From NCBI GenBank assembly GCA_046483065.1, contig JAWODW010000075.1, forward strand, positions 10,116 through 74,115: a stretch of 64,000 bases of DNA. Direction: 5' to 3'. This DNA comes from JAWVYT01 sp046483065. GTDB taxonomy: Bacteria > Gemmatimonadota > Gemmatimonadetes > Longimicrobiales > RSA9. The position numbers were made by a program, and so were the translations under genes. Below, piece after piece: positions 57,620-64,000 of this stretch; the first letter of the stretch is position 1, and each line of letters begins with the position of its first letter. The notes below the pieces were generated by a model that was not told where the DNA came from, ran no database searches, and was given only the letters and a program-made list of their open reading frames with translations.

Positions 57620-58207
57620 CTACATCTGTCCTTCCACGGCTACCGCGAGGCTGTCGATGGCCGCCTCCAGCGCTTCGTACGCCATTGGGTCCACCTCGCC
57701 GAACGGCGTGGCCGTGTGGGCGATCCGTCCGTCCGGGCCGATCACGAACAGGTTCCGGTTGGTCAGGTTCGGACCCACGCGGTTGGCCACGGCGCCGTAC
57801 GCCTCCGCGGCCGTCAGCGCCCTGTCGCTCGCCATGAGGAACTGGAAGTCGTCGTCGTGGGCCCAGGAGGCCAGGTCCTCGATGTCGTCGGTGCTGATGG
57901 CGATGAGCACCACGTCCTGGCCGCTGTTGAAGATCTGCGCGTACTGATCACGGTACGCGTGCATTTGGACTGTTCAACCGCGTGTTCTGGCCCGGAAGAA
58001 GAAGGCCAGGACCACCGTCTCGCCCGCGTAGTCGCTGAGTCGGACCGAGTCGGCCAGCACGCCGTGGCGGGTGGCGCCGGGGAGCGCGAAGCCCGGCGCC
58101 TGCGCCCCGACCTCCAGCGGCTCCTGGGCCGCGGCCGGCGCCGGCACCGCGGCCCCGAGTGCGGTCAGCCCGAGGGCGACGAGGGTGGATAGCAGCATTC
58201 GTCGCAT
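57620..58207 (-). CDS. Selenocysteine-containing peroxiredoxin (BCP/AhpC-TSA type), in-frame TGA at codon 78
   Basis: One frame of 196 codons (195 aa product) with a single internal TGA at 57976-57974. Residues 1-26 are a signal peptide (LGAAVPAPAAAQ), so the enzyme is exported. Before the TGA the sequence reads SDYAGETVVLAFFFRARTRG, after it TVQMHAYRDQYAQIF, aligning the TGA with the peroxidatic Cys of TPGCT-type peroxiredoxins. Downstream motifs are VVLIAISTDD and NRNLFVIGPDGRI. There is no cysteine anywhere else. A hairpin of SECIS geometry follows the TGA. GGAG seven nt before ATG 58207 supports the start. Read conventionally it would be two fragments (57974-58312 and 57620-57964). The alternative is a nonsense mutation of TGC/TGT. 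Confidence 0.72.
57938..57959 (-). promoter_or_regulatory. Putative bacterial SECIS hairpin
   Basis: In the mRNA, 14 nt after the UGA, CGCGUAC pairs perfectly with GUACGCG around the 8-nt loop CGUGAUCA; UG/CA can extend the stem below a 2-nt bulge. Loop start is 21 nt from the UGA and its second base is G, both within the usual limits I recall for bacterial SECIS elements (conserved G in the first two loop positions, loop within about 16-37 nt of the UGA). It lies inside the coding region, as bacterial elements do. Confidence 0.6.
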
Positions 58208-58371
58208 GAAGTATCTCCGATTCGAGGGGTATGGGTGAGAAAGATAGCCGCCCTGCCGGCGGTACGCGAGGCTGCCGCGAAGCAGGCCCGCCACCGCATT
58301 GCCTCCCCCCACCGTCGTCGCATACGTTGTTAGGCTGAAGCCCCGTTCACACAGAGAAAGGCAGCGGAGGG

Positions 58372-59709
58372 ATGAGAGCTCTGATCACGCTCGGGCTGTT
58401 CGTGGGGCTGGTGACAGCCGCCTGCGGGCCGCCCGCTGACCCGGAGGCCGGCATCTTCCCCTACGATTACGAGAAGGTGGAGCTCGACAACGGGTTCACG
58501 GCTTACCTGATAAACGGGGGCGCCCCGAACCAGCTCGCGTACGTGAGCATGGTGCGTACGGGCGCCCGGGACGAGGTCGAGGAAGGCCGGACGGGTTACG
58601 CCCACTTCTTCGAGCACATGATGTTCCGCGGAACGGAGAAGTACCCGAAGTACGACGAGATCACGGCGAGCATGGGCGCGGCCCGTAACGCGTTCACGTC
58701 GAACGACATGACGGTCTACTACCTGACGGTGGCGAGCGACTACCTGGAGCAGGTGATGGACCTGGAGAGCGACCGGTTCCGGAACCTGGCGTACAGCGAG
58801 GATGACTTCCGGACGGAGGCGGGCGCGATCCTGGGCGAGTACCAGCAGGGCAAGCTGAGCCCGTTCCGGTACCTGGACGAGGCGGTCCGTGCCACGGCGT
58901 TCGACGTGCACACGTACGAGCACACCACCATCGGGTTCGAGGAAGACATCCGGGCGATGCCGGAGGGCTACGAGTACAGCCTGAGCTTCTACGACCGGTT
59001 CTACCGTCCCGAGAACGTGGTGCTGGTGATCGCCGGCGACTTCGATGTGGCCGAGGCGCGGTCGATGGTCGAGGAGTACTACGGCGGCTGGGAGCCGGGC
59101 TACGTGCCGCCGGAGGTGCAGCAGGAGCCGGAGCAGATGGCGGCCCGGGACAGCGTGGTGGAGTACCCGGCCCGCACGCTGCCGATCCTGAGCATCAACT
59201 ACAAGGCGCCGGCGTGGAGCGCGGCAGACACCATGGCCGTGGCGCTGGAAGTGCTCGGTCGTGCGGCGTTCGGCTCCAACTCGGACCTGTATCGTGAGCT
59301 GGTGATCCAGGACCAGAAGGTGCAGTACCTCTCGGCCGGCTTCGGGCTGGCCCGCGACCCGGCGCTGGTGGACCTGACCACCATGGTCAGCGACCCGGCG
59401 GACGTGGACGCCGTGGAGGAGCGGATCCTGACGGCGGTGGAGCGTTACCGAGAGGAGCCGGTGGACGCGCAGATGCTCGAGGACACCAAGAGCAACATGA
59501 AGTACAGCTTCCTCATGGGGCTGGAGAACGCCCAGAGCATCGCGTTCAGCCTGATCGGGTTCGTCATCAACACCGGCGGGATCGAGGCGGTGGAAACGTA
59601 CTACGAGACGCTGGATGGCGTCACGGCCGAGCACCTGAGGCAGGCGGCGCGGGAGTACCTCGTGCCGGAGAAGCGGACGACGGTCACCATGATCCAGGCG
59701 GAGGGCTAG
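58372..59709 (+). CDS. M16-family zinc peptidase, catalytic subunit (lipoprotein)
   Basis: A 445-aa lipoprotein (lipobox LVTAAC, about 13-18) of the pitrilysin/M16B family. The inverted zinc motif HFFEH is at 78-82, with the third ligand Glu in the helix TEAGAILGEYQQ about 75 residues later. It probably works with the next gene product as a two-chain protease clamp degrading peptides in the periplasm. GGAGGG before the ATG at 58372 is strong. The second M16 gene begins 4 nt after the stop. Active-site residues are complete. Confidence 0.92.
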   Translation: MRALITLGLFVGLVTAACGPPADPEAGIFPYDYEKVELDNGFTAYLINGGAPNQLAYVSMVRTGARDEVEEGRTGYAHFFEHMMFRGTEKYPKYDEITASMGAARNAFTSNDMTVYYLTVASDYLEQVMDLESDRFRNLAYSEDDFRTEAGAILGEYQQGKLSPFRYLDEAVRATAFDVHTYEHTTIGFEEDIRAMPEGYEYSLSFYDRFYRPENVVLVIAGDFDVAEARSMVEEYYGGWEPGYVPPEVQQEPEQMAARDSVVEYPARTLPILSINYKAPAWSAADTMAVALEVLGRAAFGSNSDLYRELVIQDQKVQYLSAGFGLARDPALVDLTTMVSDPADVDAVEERILTAVERYREEPVDAQMLEDTKSNMKYSFLMGLENAQSIAFSLIGFVINTGGIEAVETYYETLDGVTAEHLRQAAREYLVPEKRTTVTMIQAEG

Positions 59710-59713
59710 AATC

Positions 59714-61243
59714 ATGAGGAAGATCCTACTGATCGCGGCCCTGGCCTTCACCGGGTGTGCCGGCGCGGAGGACACCATGGACGCGCCCCGGCTCGTCACC
59801 CTGGAGGAATCGGGATCCCCGTACATCGCGTTCAACATCTGGGTCCGGGCGGGGTCGCAGAACGACCCGGAGGGCCAGGAAGGTCTGGCCGCGCTGACGG
59901 CCAACGTGCTGGCCGACGGCGGGACGGAGGGGCGCAGCTACCAGGACATCCTGGAAGCGCTCTACCCCCTGGCCGCCGGATACGGCTATACGGTGGACAA
60001 GGAGATGACCACGTTCACCGGCCGGATCCACCGGGACAACGTGGAGGAGTACTACGACCTCTTCCGCGCCGCGCTGCTCGAGCCGGCGTTCGACCCGGAG
60101 GACTTCGAGCGGATCAAGAGCCAGACCATGAACCAGCTCGAGCGGGGCCGTCGCTACAACCGCGACGAGGAGCTCAGCAAGGAGCTGCTCTTCTGGATGG
60201 CGTACCAGGACACGCCGTACGAGCATCCCGAGGAGGGGTACGTCCAGAGCGTGGCCGATCTGACCCTGGATGACGTGAAGCAGTTCTACGCCGACCACTA
60301 CCTGCGGGACAACGTGGTGGTGGGCGTGGGCGGCGGCTACCCTGCCGGCTTCGCGGAGCGGGTCCGGGCCGACTTCGACACTCTGCCCGAGGGGGCGGTC
60401 GAGCAGCCGGCGCCACCGGAGCCGCAGCGGCCTGACGGGATGAAGATCCTGCTGGTGGAGAAGCCCACCGACGCGGTGGCCATCTCCATCGGGTTCCCCA
60501 TCGACCTGCTGCGAGGCGACGACGAGTTCATGGCCATGCTCGCGGCGAACTCCTGGTTCGGCGAGCACCGCAACTCCTTCAGCCACCTCTACCAGGTGAT
60601 CCGGGAGACGCGGGGCATGAACTACGGCGACTACTCCTACATCGAGGCGTTCCCCGCCGGCTACGGGACGCAGCAGCCGCGGGTGAACGTGGCGCGCCAG
60701 AGCCAGCTCTTCGAGATCTGGATCCGGCCCATCGCCATGACGGACCCCGGCACCCTCCACGACCGCGCGCTCTTCGCCACCCGGGCCGCGATCCGGGAGC
60801 TGGAACAGCTCGTGGAGAACGGCATGACCGGGCAGCAGGTGGAGGAGACGGTGGCGTTCCTGCGGAACTACTCGGTGAACTGGGGCAACACCATCAACCG
60901 GCGCCTGGCGTACGCCATGGATGACGCCTTCTACGGCATCGACAGACCGGGCTACCTGGCCAGCATCCGGCCGGGGCTCGAGGCGCTCGATGCCGACACG
61001 GTGAACGCGGCCATCCGGCAGCACCTGCAGGCCAACAACCTGTACATGGTGCTGATCACGGCCGACGCCGAGGGGATGAAGCAGAAGCTGCTGAACGCCA
61101 CCCCCACCGCCATCACCTACTCCGGCCCCCAGCCGGCCGAGGTCATGGCCGAGGACGAGGAGATCGCGCGGCATCCGATCCCCGTGTCCGAGGATGACAT
61201 CACCATCATCCCCATCGAGGAGGTCTTCGAGAGCGGGAACTGA
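59714..61243 (+). CDS. M16-family peptidase-like, non-catalytic subunit (lipoprotein)
   Basis: A 509-aa lipoprotein (lipobox LAFTGC, about 10-15) with M16 fold throughout (WVRAGSQNDPEGQEGLAALTANVL at the position of the active site, and YNRDEELSKELLFWMAYQDTPYEHP in the second half). Where catalytic M16 chains have HxxEH it has QEGLA, so it cannot bind zinc; the conserved Arg/Tyr of the partner subunit remain (RETRGMNYGDYSY). This is the usual pairing of an active and an inactive M16 chain. The gene starts 4 nt after the catalytic subunit stop. The 3' end is followed by a repeat-rich hairpin shared with the convergent yigZ. Confidence 0.9.
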   Translation: MRKILLIAALAFTGCAGAEDTMDAPRLVTLEESGSPYIAFNIWVRAGSQNDPEGQEGLAALTANVLADGGTEGRSYQDILEALYPLAAGYGYTVDKEMTTFTGRIHRDNVEEYYDLFRAALLEPAFDPEDFERIKSQTMNQLERGRRYNRDEELSKELLFWMAYQDTPYEHPEEGYVQSVADLTLDDVKQFYADHYLRDNVVVGVGGGYPAGFAERVRADFDTLPEGAVEQPAPPEPQRPDGMKILLVEKPTDAVAISIGFPIDLLRGDDEFMAMLAANSWFGEHRNSFSHLYQVIRETRGMNYGDYSYIEAFPAGYGTQQPRVNVARQSQLFEIWIRPIAMTDPGTLHDRALFATRAAIRELEQLVENGMTGQQVEETVAFLRNYSVNWGNTINRRLAYAMDDAFYGIDRPGYLASIRPGLEALDADTVNAAIRQHLQANNLYMVLITADAEGMKQKLLNATPTAITYSGPQPAEVMAEDEEIARHPIPVSEDDITIIPIEEVFESGN

Positions 61244-61248
61244 TCAGG

Positions 61249-61340
61249 GCGCGGAGACGCGGAGGAGCGCGGAGACGCGGAGGAGCACAGAGTACACAGA
61301 GGCACAGGGGGGCGCTCCCTCTGTGTCTCTGTGTGTCTCA
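61249..61340. repeat. Compound repeat/hairpin between convergent genes
   Basis: A CGCGGAG-type run (GGCGCGGAGACGCGGAGG twice) is followed by CACAGAGTACACAGAGGCACAGG and its near inverse CTCTGTGTCTCTGTGTGTCTC. The latter can form a long stem in either direction and may act as a bidirectional terminator for the M16 and YigZ genes; it overlaps the YigZ stop codon (61338-61340). It merges two repeat types otherwise found separately. Confidence 0.55.
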
Positions 61341-61955
61341 CGCCGGCTCGATCCGGCCCTTGCCCCCCGTCACCTCCGCCACCGCGTGCCGGAAGTCGCC
61401 CAGCTGCTGGGAGGGGACGGCAATCTTGAGGCGCACGTCGGCGCCGTACTCCTCGTCGAGCAGCACGCCGTCCATCTCCTCGGCCACCCGCACCATGCGG
61501 TCGCGCTCCGGGTACTCCACGGCCACCCAGACGGTGGCCCGGTGGACCCGCTCCATGACGGGCATCGACGCCAGCGCCCGCTGTACGCCGCCCGAGTACG
61601 CCCGCTGGAGCCCGCCTTTCCCGAGGTTCACGCCGCCGTAGTAGCGGGTCACCACCGCCACCACCTCGCCCACCTCGGCGTGGAGGAGCGCCTCGAGCAT
61701 GGGGCGGCCCGCGGTGCCGTGGGGCTCGCCGTCGTCGCTCATCCCCACGTCGGTGGTGGAGCCCGGCGGGCCGGCCACGAAGGCCCAGCAGTTGTGGGTG
61801 GCGTCGGGGAACTCCTCCCGGATCCCGTCGATGAACGTGTGGGCCTCGTCGGCCGTCGCGGCCCGGGCCACGGTGGTGATGAAGCGGCTCTGCTTGATCC
61901 GCTCCTCCACCCGGTGCGCCCTGGCGGGGACGGGGTATCGCTGGGTGTCGGTCAT
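61338..61955 (-). CDS. yigZ: YigZ/IMPACT-family protein
   Basis: A 205-aa soluble protein of the UPF0029/IMPACT family. The signature YYGGVNLGKGGLQRAYSGGV (about 105-124), preceded by SDDGEPHGTAGRPML, is unmistakable. These proteins have a ribosomal-S5-like fold and a ferredoxin-like C-terminal domain; the eukaryotic member regulates translation, and bacterial function is unknown. The ATG at 61955 starts MTDTQRYPVPA; an upstream ATG at 61991 is less likely. GAGCGAG is a weak ribosome site. Single gene. Confidence 0.9.
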   Translation of the reverse strand: MTDTQRYPVPARAHRVEERIKQSRFITTVARAATADEAHTFIDGIREEFPDATHNCWAFVAGPPGSTTDVGMSDDGEPHGTAGRPMLEALLHAEVGEVVAVVTRYYGGVNLGKGGLQRAYSGGVQRALASMPVMERVHRATVWVAVEYPERDRMVRVAEEMDGVLLDEEYGADVRLKIAVPSQQLGDFRHAVAEVTGGKGRIEPA

Positions 61956-62016
61956 AACTCGCTCGCTGGCTGGATTCGGTCTGTCGTCCACATCATGGCC
62001 GGGACCGGCGCCTCGT

Positions 62017-62343
62017 CAACCGCGGAGGCACGGAGGCGCGGAGCACACGCGGAGAACGGACCTGGGATTCCGGAGGAGGCCATGTTCGGGTCGGAAGACG
62101 AAAGACGCCGGCAGGGCCGCCTGCTTCACTCATCTCACGCGGAGGCGCGAAGGGGCGAAGTGCTTTGTCCAACCTGCGTTGCGGCCGCTGGTGCCGCTGG
62201 TGCCGCTGGTGCCGCTGGTGCCGCTGGTGCCGCTGGTGCCGCTGGTGCCGCTGGTGCCGCTGGTGCCGCCACGAATGTAGCATCGCCCGGTCAAACCAAA
62301 AACCTCCCCGAATTCTCCGCGTCTCCGCGTCTCGGCGGTTCGC
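62017..62343. repeat. CGCGGAG element 3 (327 bp, with minisatellite)
   Basis: Left end AACCGCGGAGGCACGGAGG continuing to GCACACGCGGAGAACGG; right end inverted (TTCTCCGCGTCTCCGCGTC ... GGCGGTT). The outer flank on the left, read inverted (GAGGCGCCGGTCC), matches elements 1 and 2, so this copy is in the opposite orientation. Interior: no gene, but nine full copies of the 9-mer CCGCTGGTG at 62185-62269. It fills most of the gap 61956-62386. Confidence 0.7.
62185..62269. repeat. (CCGCTGGTG) x 9.4 minisatellite
   Basis: Nine perfect 9-bp units and a partial tenth inside CGCGGAG element 3. The perfection suggests recent expansion. Because 9 is a multiple of 3 all frames stay open through it, but no ribosome site or longer conserved frame is present. 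Confidence 0.85.
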
Positions 62344-62386
62344 TGCACGCCTGTCGCTGCCGGTTCCCTGGGAGCCGGCCACCTCC

Positions 62387-63370
62387 TCAGTCCACCCCTT
62401 CCGGCGTGGCGCCGCCGATGGGGATGGCGTCCTCGATGATGTCGGCGATCTCGATGAGGTCGTCATCGGTGAGGAAGAGGTCGGCCGCCGGGGCGGTGCC
62501 CTCGATGTGCTCCGGGGTCCGGGCGCCCACGATGGCCACGTCCACGGCCGGGTGCGCCAGGACCCACGCCACGGCGAGCTGGACGAGGGTGATCCCCCGG
62601 TCGAAGGCGAGCTTCTTCAGCCGCTCGACGATCTCCAGGTTGTGGGCGAAGACATCGCCGCTGAACGCCGAGAGCTGGCTCCGCCAGTCGCCATCGGGGA
62701 ACGTGGTGTCCTCGTCGTACTTCCCGGCCAGGAGCCCGTGGGCCAGCGGACCGTAGACCAGCGTTCCAACGCCGTGGGCCTCGGTGTACGGGAGCACGTG
62801 CTTCTCGATCTCGCGCCGGAAGATGTGGTACGGCGGCTGGAGCGCATCGAGCTTCACGTACCGCTCGAAGGCCAGCATCTGGCCGGCGCTGTAGTTGGAG
62901 ACGCCCACGTAGCGGATCTTCCCCTCCTCCACCAGCTCCTGGAGGGCGTGGGCGGTCTCTTCGGCCGGTGTGTCGGCGTCGGGCCAGTGGACCTGGTAGA
63001 GGTCGATGTAGTCGGTGCCCAGATGCTCAAGACTCTCCTCCACCCCCTGCCGCAGCCAGTCGCGGCCGGCGTCCCGCGTCAGCCCGTCCCCCGCCGGGTC
63101 CGGCCGGAGCCCGCCCTTGGTGGCCAGGACGATGGACTCCCGGTCGTTCTCGATCTCGTCCCGGAGCGCCTCGCCCACCACCTGCTCGGACCGGCCGAAC
63201 CCGTAGGCCTGGGCCGTGTCGAAGAAGTTGATGCCCAGCTCGAGGGCCCGCCGCATCGCCGCCTTCGCCTGTTCCGCGTCGATGTCGCCCCAGTCGCCGC
63301 CCAGCTGCCAGGTCCCGAAGCAGACCCGTGAGACCTCGAGTTCCGTCTCTCCCAATCGCGTGTATTCCAT
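62387..63370 (-). CDS. Aldo-keto reductase (second, YdhF/GSP69-like)
   Basis: A 327-aa NAD(P)H-dependent (beta/alpha)8 oxidoreductase. D51 and Y56 lie in DTAQAYG, the lysine in LATKGG, His in YQVHWPD, and the cofactor loop is IVGARTPEHIEG. It is only distantly related to the other aldo-keto reductase of the window. GGAGTCACG before the ATG at 63370 supports the start; an in-frame start at 63430 would add 20 non-homologous residues. Single gene between two CGCGGAG elements (3 and 4). Substrate not predictable. Confidence 0.9.
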   Translation of the reverse strand: MEYTRLGETELEVSRVCFGTWQLGGDWGDIDAEQAKAAMRRALELGINFFDTAQAYGFGRSEQVVGEALRDEIENDRESIVLATKGGLRPDPAGDGLTRDAGRDWLRQGVEESLEHLGTDYIDLYQVHWPDADTPAEETAHALQELVEEGKIRYVGVSNYSAGQMLAFERYVKLDALQPPYHIFRREIEKHVLPYTEAHGVGTLVYGPLAHGLLAGKYDEDTTFPDGDWRSQLSAFSGDVFAHNLEIVERLKKLAFDRGITLVQLAVAWVLAHPAVDVAIVGARTPEHIEGTAPAADLFLTDDDLIEIADIIEDAIPIGGATPEGVD

Positions 63371-63475
63371 CGTGACTCCATGATCGATGTGGTCATTCGC
63401 GCCGCGGGAAACATACGATGCCGGGACCATGCCAGCATCGTGGGATGGGGCCGGGGCTCGGATCGGGAAAGGCCT

Positions 63476-63839
63476 GGTTCACCGCGGAGACGCGGAGGAG
63501 CGCGGAGGCGCGGAGAGCGAGCCGGCAGGGAAGATTGCGATCTGGCGACCTACCGGCCCGCGAAGTTGGAGATTTCCACGGGATGGGTTGGGATATTGCG
63601 ATTCCACGGCAAGGCGTCGGCGGTCAGGTTGCGAAATGCCCACCTGTGGCGTGGAAAAGTGCGATCTCGCTGCGCAGCGGGTGACGGCATCGCAGTTTTC
63701 CAGCCCGGGCGACTCAGCCAGCCTGGGCCGCCAGCCTCTCCGCGTCTCCGCGCCTCCGCGCCTCCGCGCCTCCGCGCCTCCGCGCCTCCGCGCCTCCGCG
63801 TCTCCGCGCCTCCGCGTCTCCGCGCCTCCGCGGTTGACC
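63476..63839. repeat. CGCGGAG element 4 (364 bp, expanded right terminus)
   Basis: Left end GGTTCACCGCGGAGACGCGG with three more GCGGAG units; right end is a greatly expanded inverted run, about twelve copies of the 8-mer CTCCGCGY (63738-63830), ending GCGGTTGACC. The interior has several GATTGCGAT/TTGCGA motifs but no gene; frames translating to Ala-Arg-Arg-Arg-Gly repeats are artefacts. It occupies most of the gap from 63371 to 63973. Confidence 0.7.
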
Positions 63840-63894
63840 ACCCGCTTGCCCCACCCACGCCCGTGCCTACGTTTCCCAACGTCCATGCCCCACG

Positions 63895-63949
63895 ACTCGA
63901 ACTCGAAACCGAACCTCGAAATCGAACCTCGAAACCGAACTCGAACTCG
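63895..63949. repeat. Short CGAAACCGAACCT-type tandem repeat
   Basis: Four or five imperfect units of TCGAAACCGAAC/TCGAAATCGAAC shortly before the last start codon in the window. Such a run upstream of a gene may be a spacer or binding repeat; nothing more can be said. Confidence 0.5.
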
Positions 63950-63973
63950 CTCACCACGAACCCGGAGACCGCG

Positions 63974-64000
63974 ATGAACGCCATCAGACCCCTGACCCTC
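63974..64000 (+). CDS. Probable start of a gene cut by the window end
   Basis: ATG at 63974 with CGGAG 6-7 nt upstream begins MNAIRPLTL before the window ends. The ribosome site and the abrupt end of repeats make a real start plausible, but nine residues cannot identify it. Confidence 0.35.

Noticed and set aside
57620..58312. Two separate genes (an N-terminal and a C-terminal peroxiredoxin fragment) or a frameshifted pseudogene
   Set aside because: The two parts are in the same frame separated only by one TGA at the active-site position, with no indel and no other lesion; the second fragment has no ribosome site of its own. Simple nonsense mutation remains the main alternative.
63479..63984. 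Proteins rich in Ala-Glu-Ala-Arg-Arg-Arg-Gly repeats on the minus strand
   Set aside because: They are translations of the CTCCGCGY tandem repeat; no codon bias beyond the repeat and no start signals.

Overview
The window is a GC-rich (roughly 68-70 percent by eye), gene-dense bacterial chromosome segment from a Gram-negative organism. Signal peptides, lipoboxes and probable outer-membrane proteins are frequent. The many secreted S9, M16, M28 and S15-like peptidases, the large Asp-box (BNR/VPS10-like) protein, the sodium-coupled transporters and the acidic proteins fit a Gemmatimonadota-like, probably marine or halotolerant, protein-degrading heterotroph. The phylum is my inference; there is no rRNA or other marker gene here. 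No tRNA, rRNA, CRISPR array, transposase or phage gene was recognised.

Layout. 1-9.4 kb: Spy-like periplasmic protein, Na+/alanine symporter, short aconitase, secreted S9 peptidase and NhaC antiporter, separated by three arrays of tandem mini-hairpins. 9.4-20.6 kb: PAP2 phosphatase, Met/Gln-rich secreted protein with a probable outer-membrane partner, second S9 peptidase, NfeD-slipin pair, UvrD/PcrA helicase and a DUF819 transporter. 20.6-34 kb: dioxygenase-like relic, BNR protein, ArsA ATPase operon (CC-ending protein, ArsA, DUF2905), ferritin-like protein, CstA, a PAS-UbiA fusion, TerC, a MarR regulator with a clear operator, a lipoprotein and a haem-binding protein. 34-38.4 kb: four-gene 2-oxoacid:ferredoxin oxidoreductase operon with a fused GltD-like/ferredoxin subunit. 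38.6-47.2 kb: SDR/DUF2867 protein, CocE/NonD lipoprotein hydrolase, beta-carbonic anhydrase, feoB/zinc-ribbon/feoA operon behind a Fur-like box, and a TupA-like lipoprotein. 47.6-55.6 kb: M28 peptidase, aldo-keto reductase, catabolic-looking operon (M20 dipeptidase, creatininase family, ketopantoate-reductase family, SDR), DUF1295 protein. 55.6-64 kb: TlpA-like thioredoxin, a patch of gene debris, a peroxiredoxin whose active-site codon is TGA, paired M16 proteases, YigZ and a second aldo-keto reductase.

The most notable observation is the peroxiredoxin at 57620-58207. It reads as one continuous frame except for a single TGA exactly where the peroxidatic cysteine belongs. A 7-bp hairpin lies 14 nt downstream with geometry expected of a bacterial SECIS, so it is probably a selenoprotein that routine annotation would split in two.

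The second theme is unexplained intergenic structure: (a) modular hairpin arrays with a GCAACAGG linker that abut or include stop codons; (b) a family of about 260-365 bp elements bounded by inverted CGCGGAG-type repeats, four of them two-ended here; (c) smaller elements bounded by other simple inverted repeats. Several starts (NhaC, UvrD, MarR, DUF1295, possibly DUF819) sit 6-9 nt after a TANNNT hexamer with little or no Shine-Dalgarno, suggesting leaderless transcripts.
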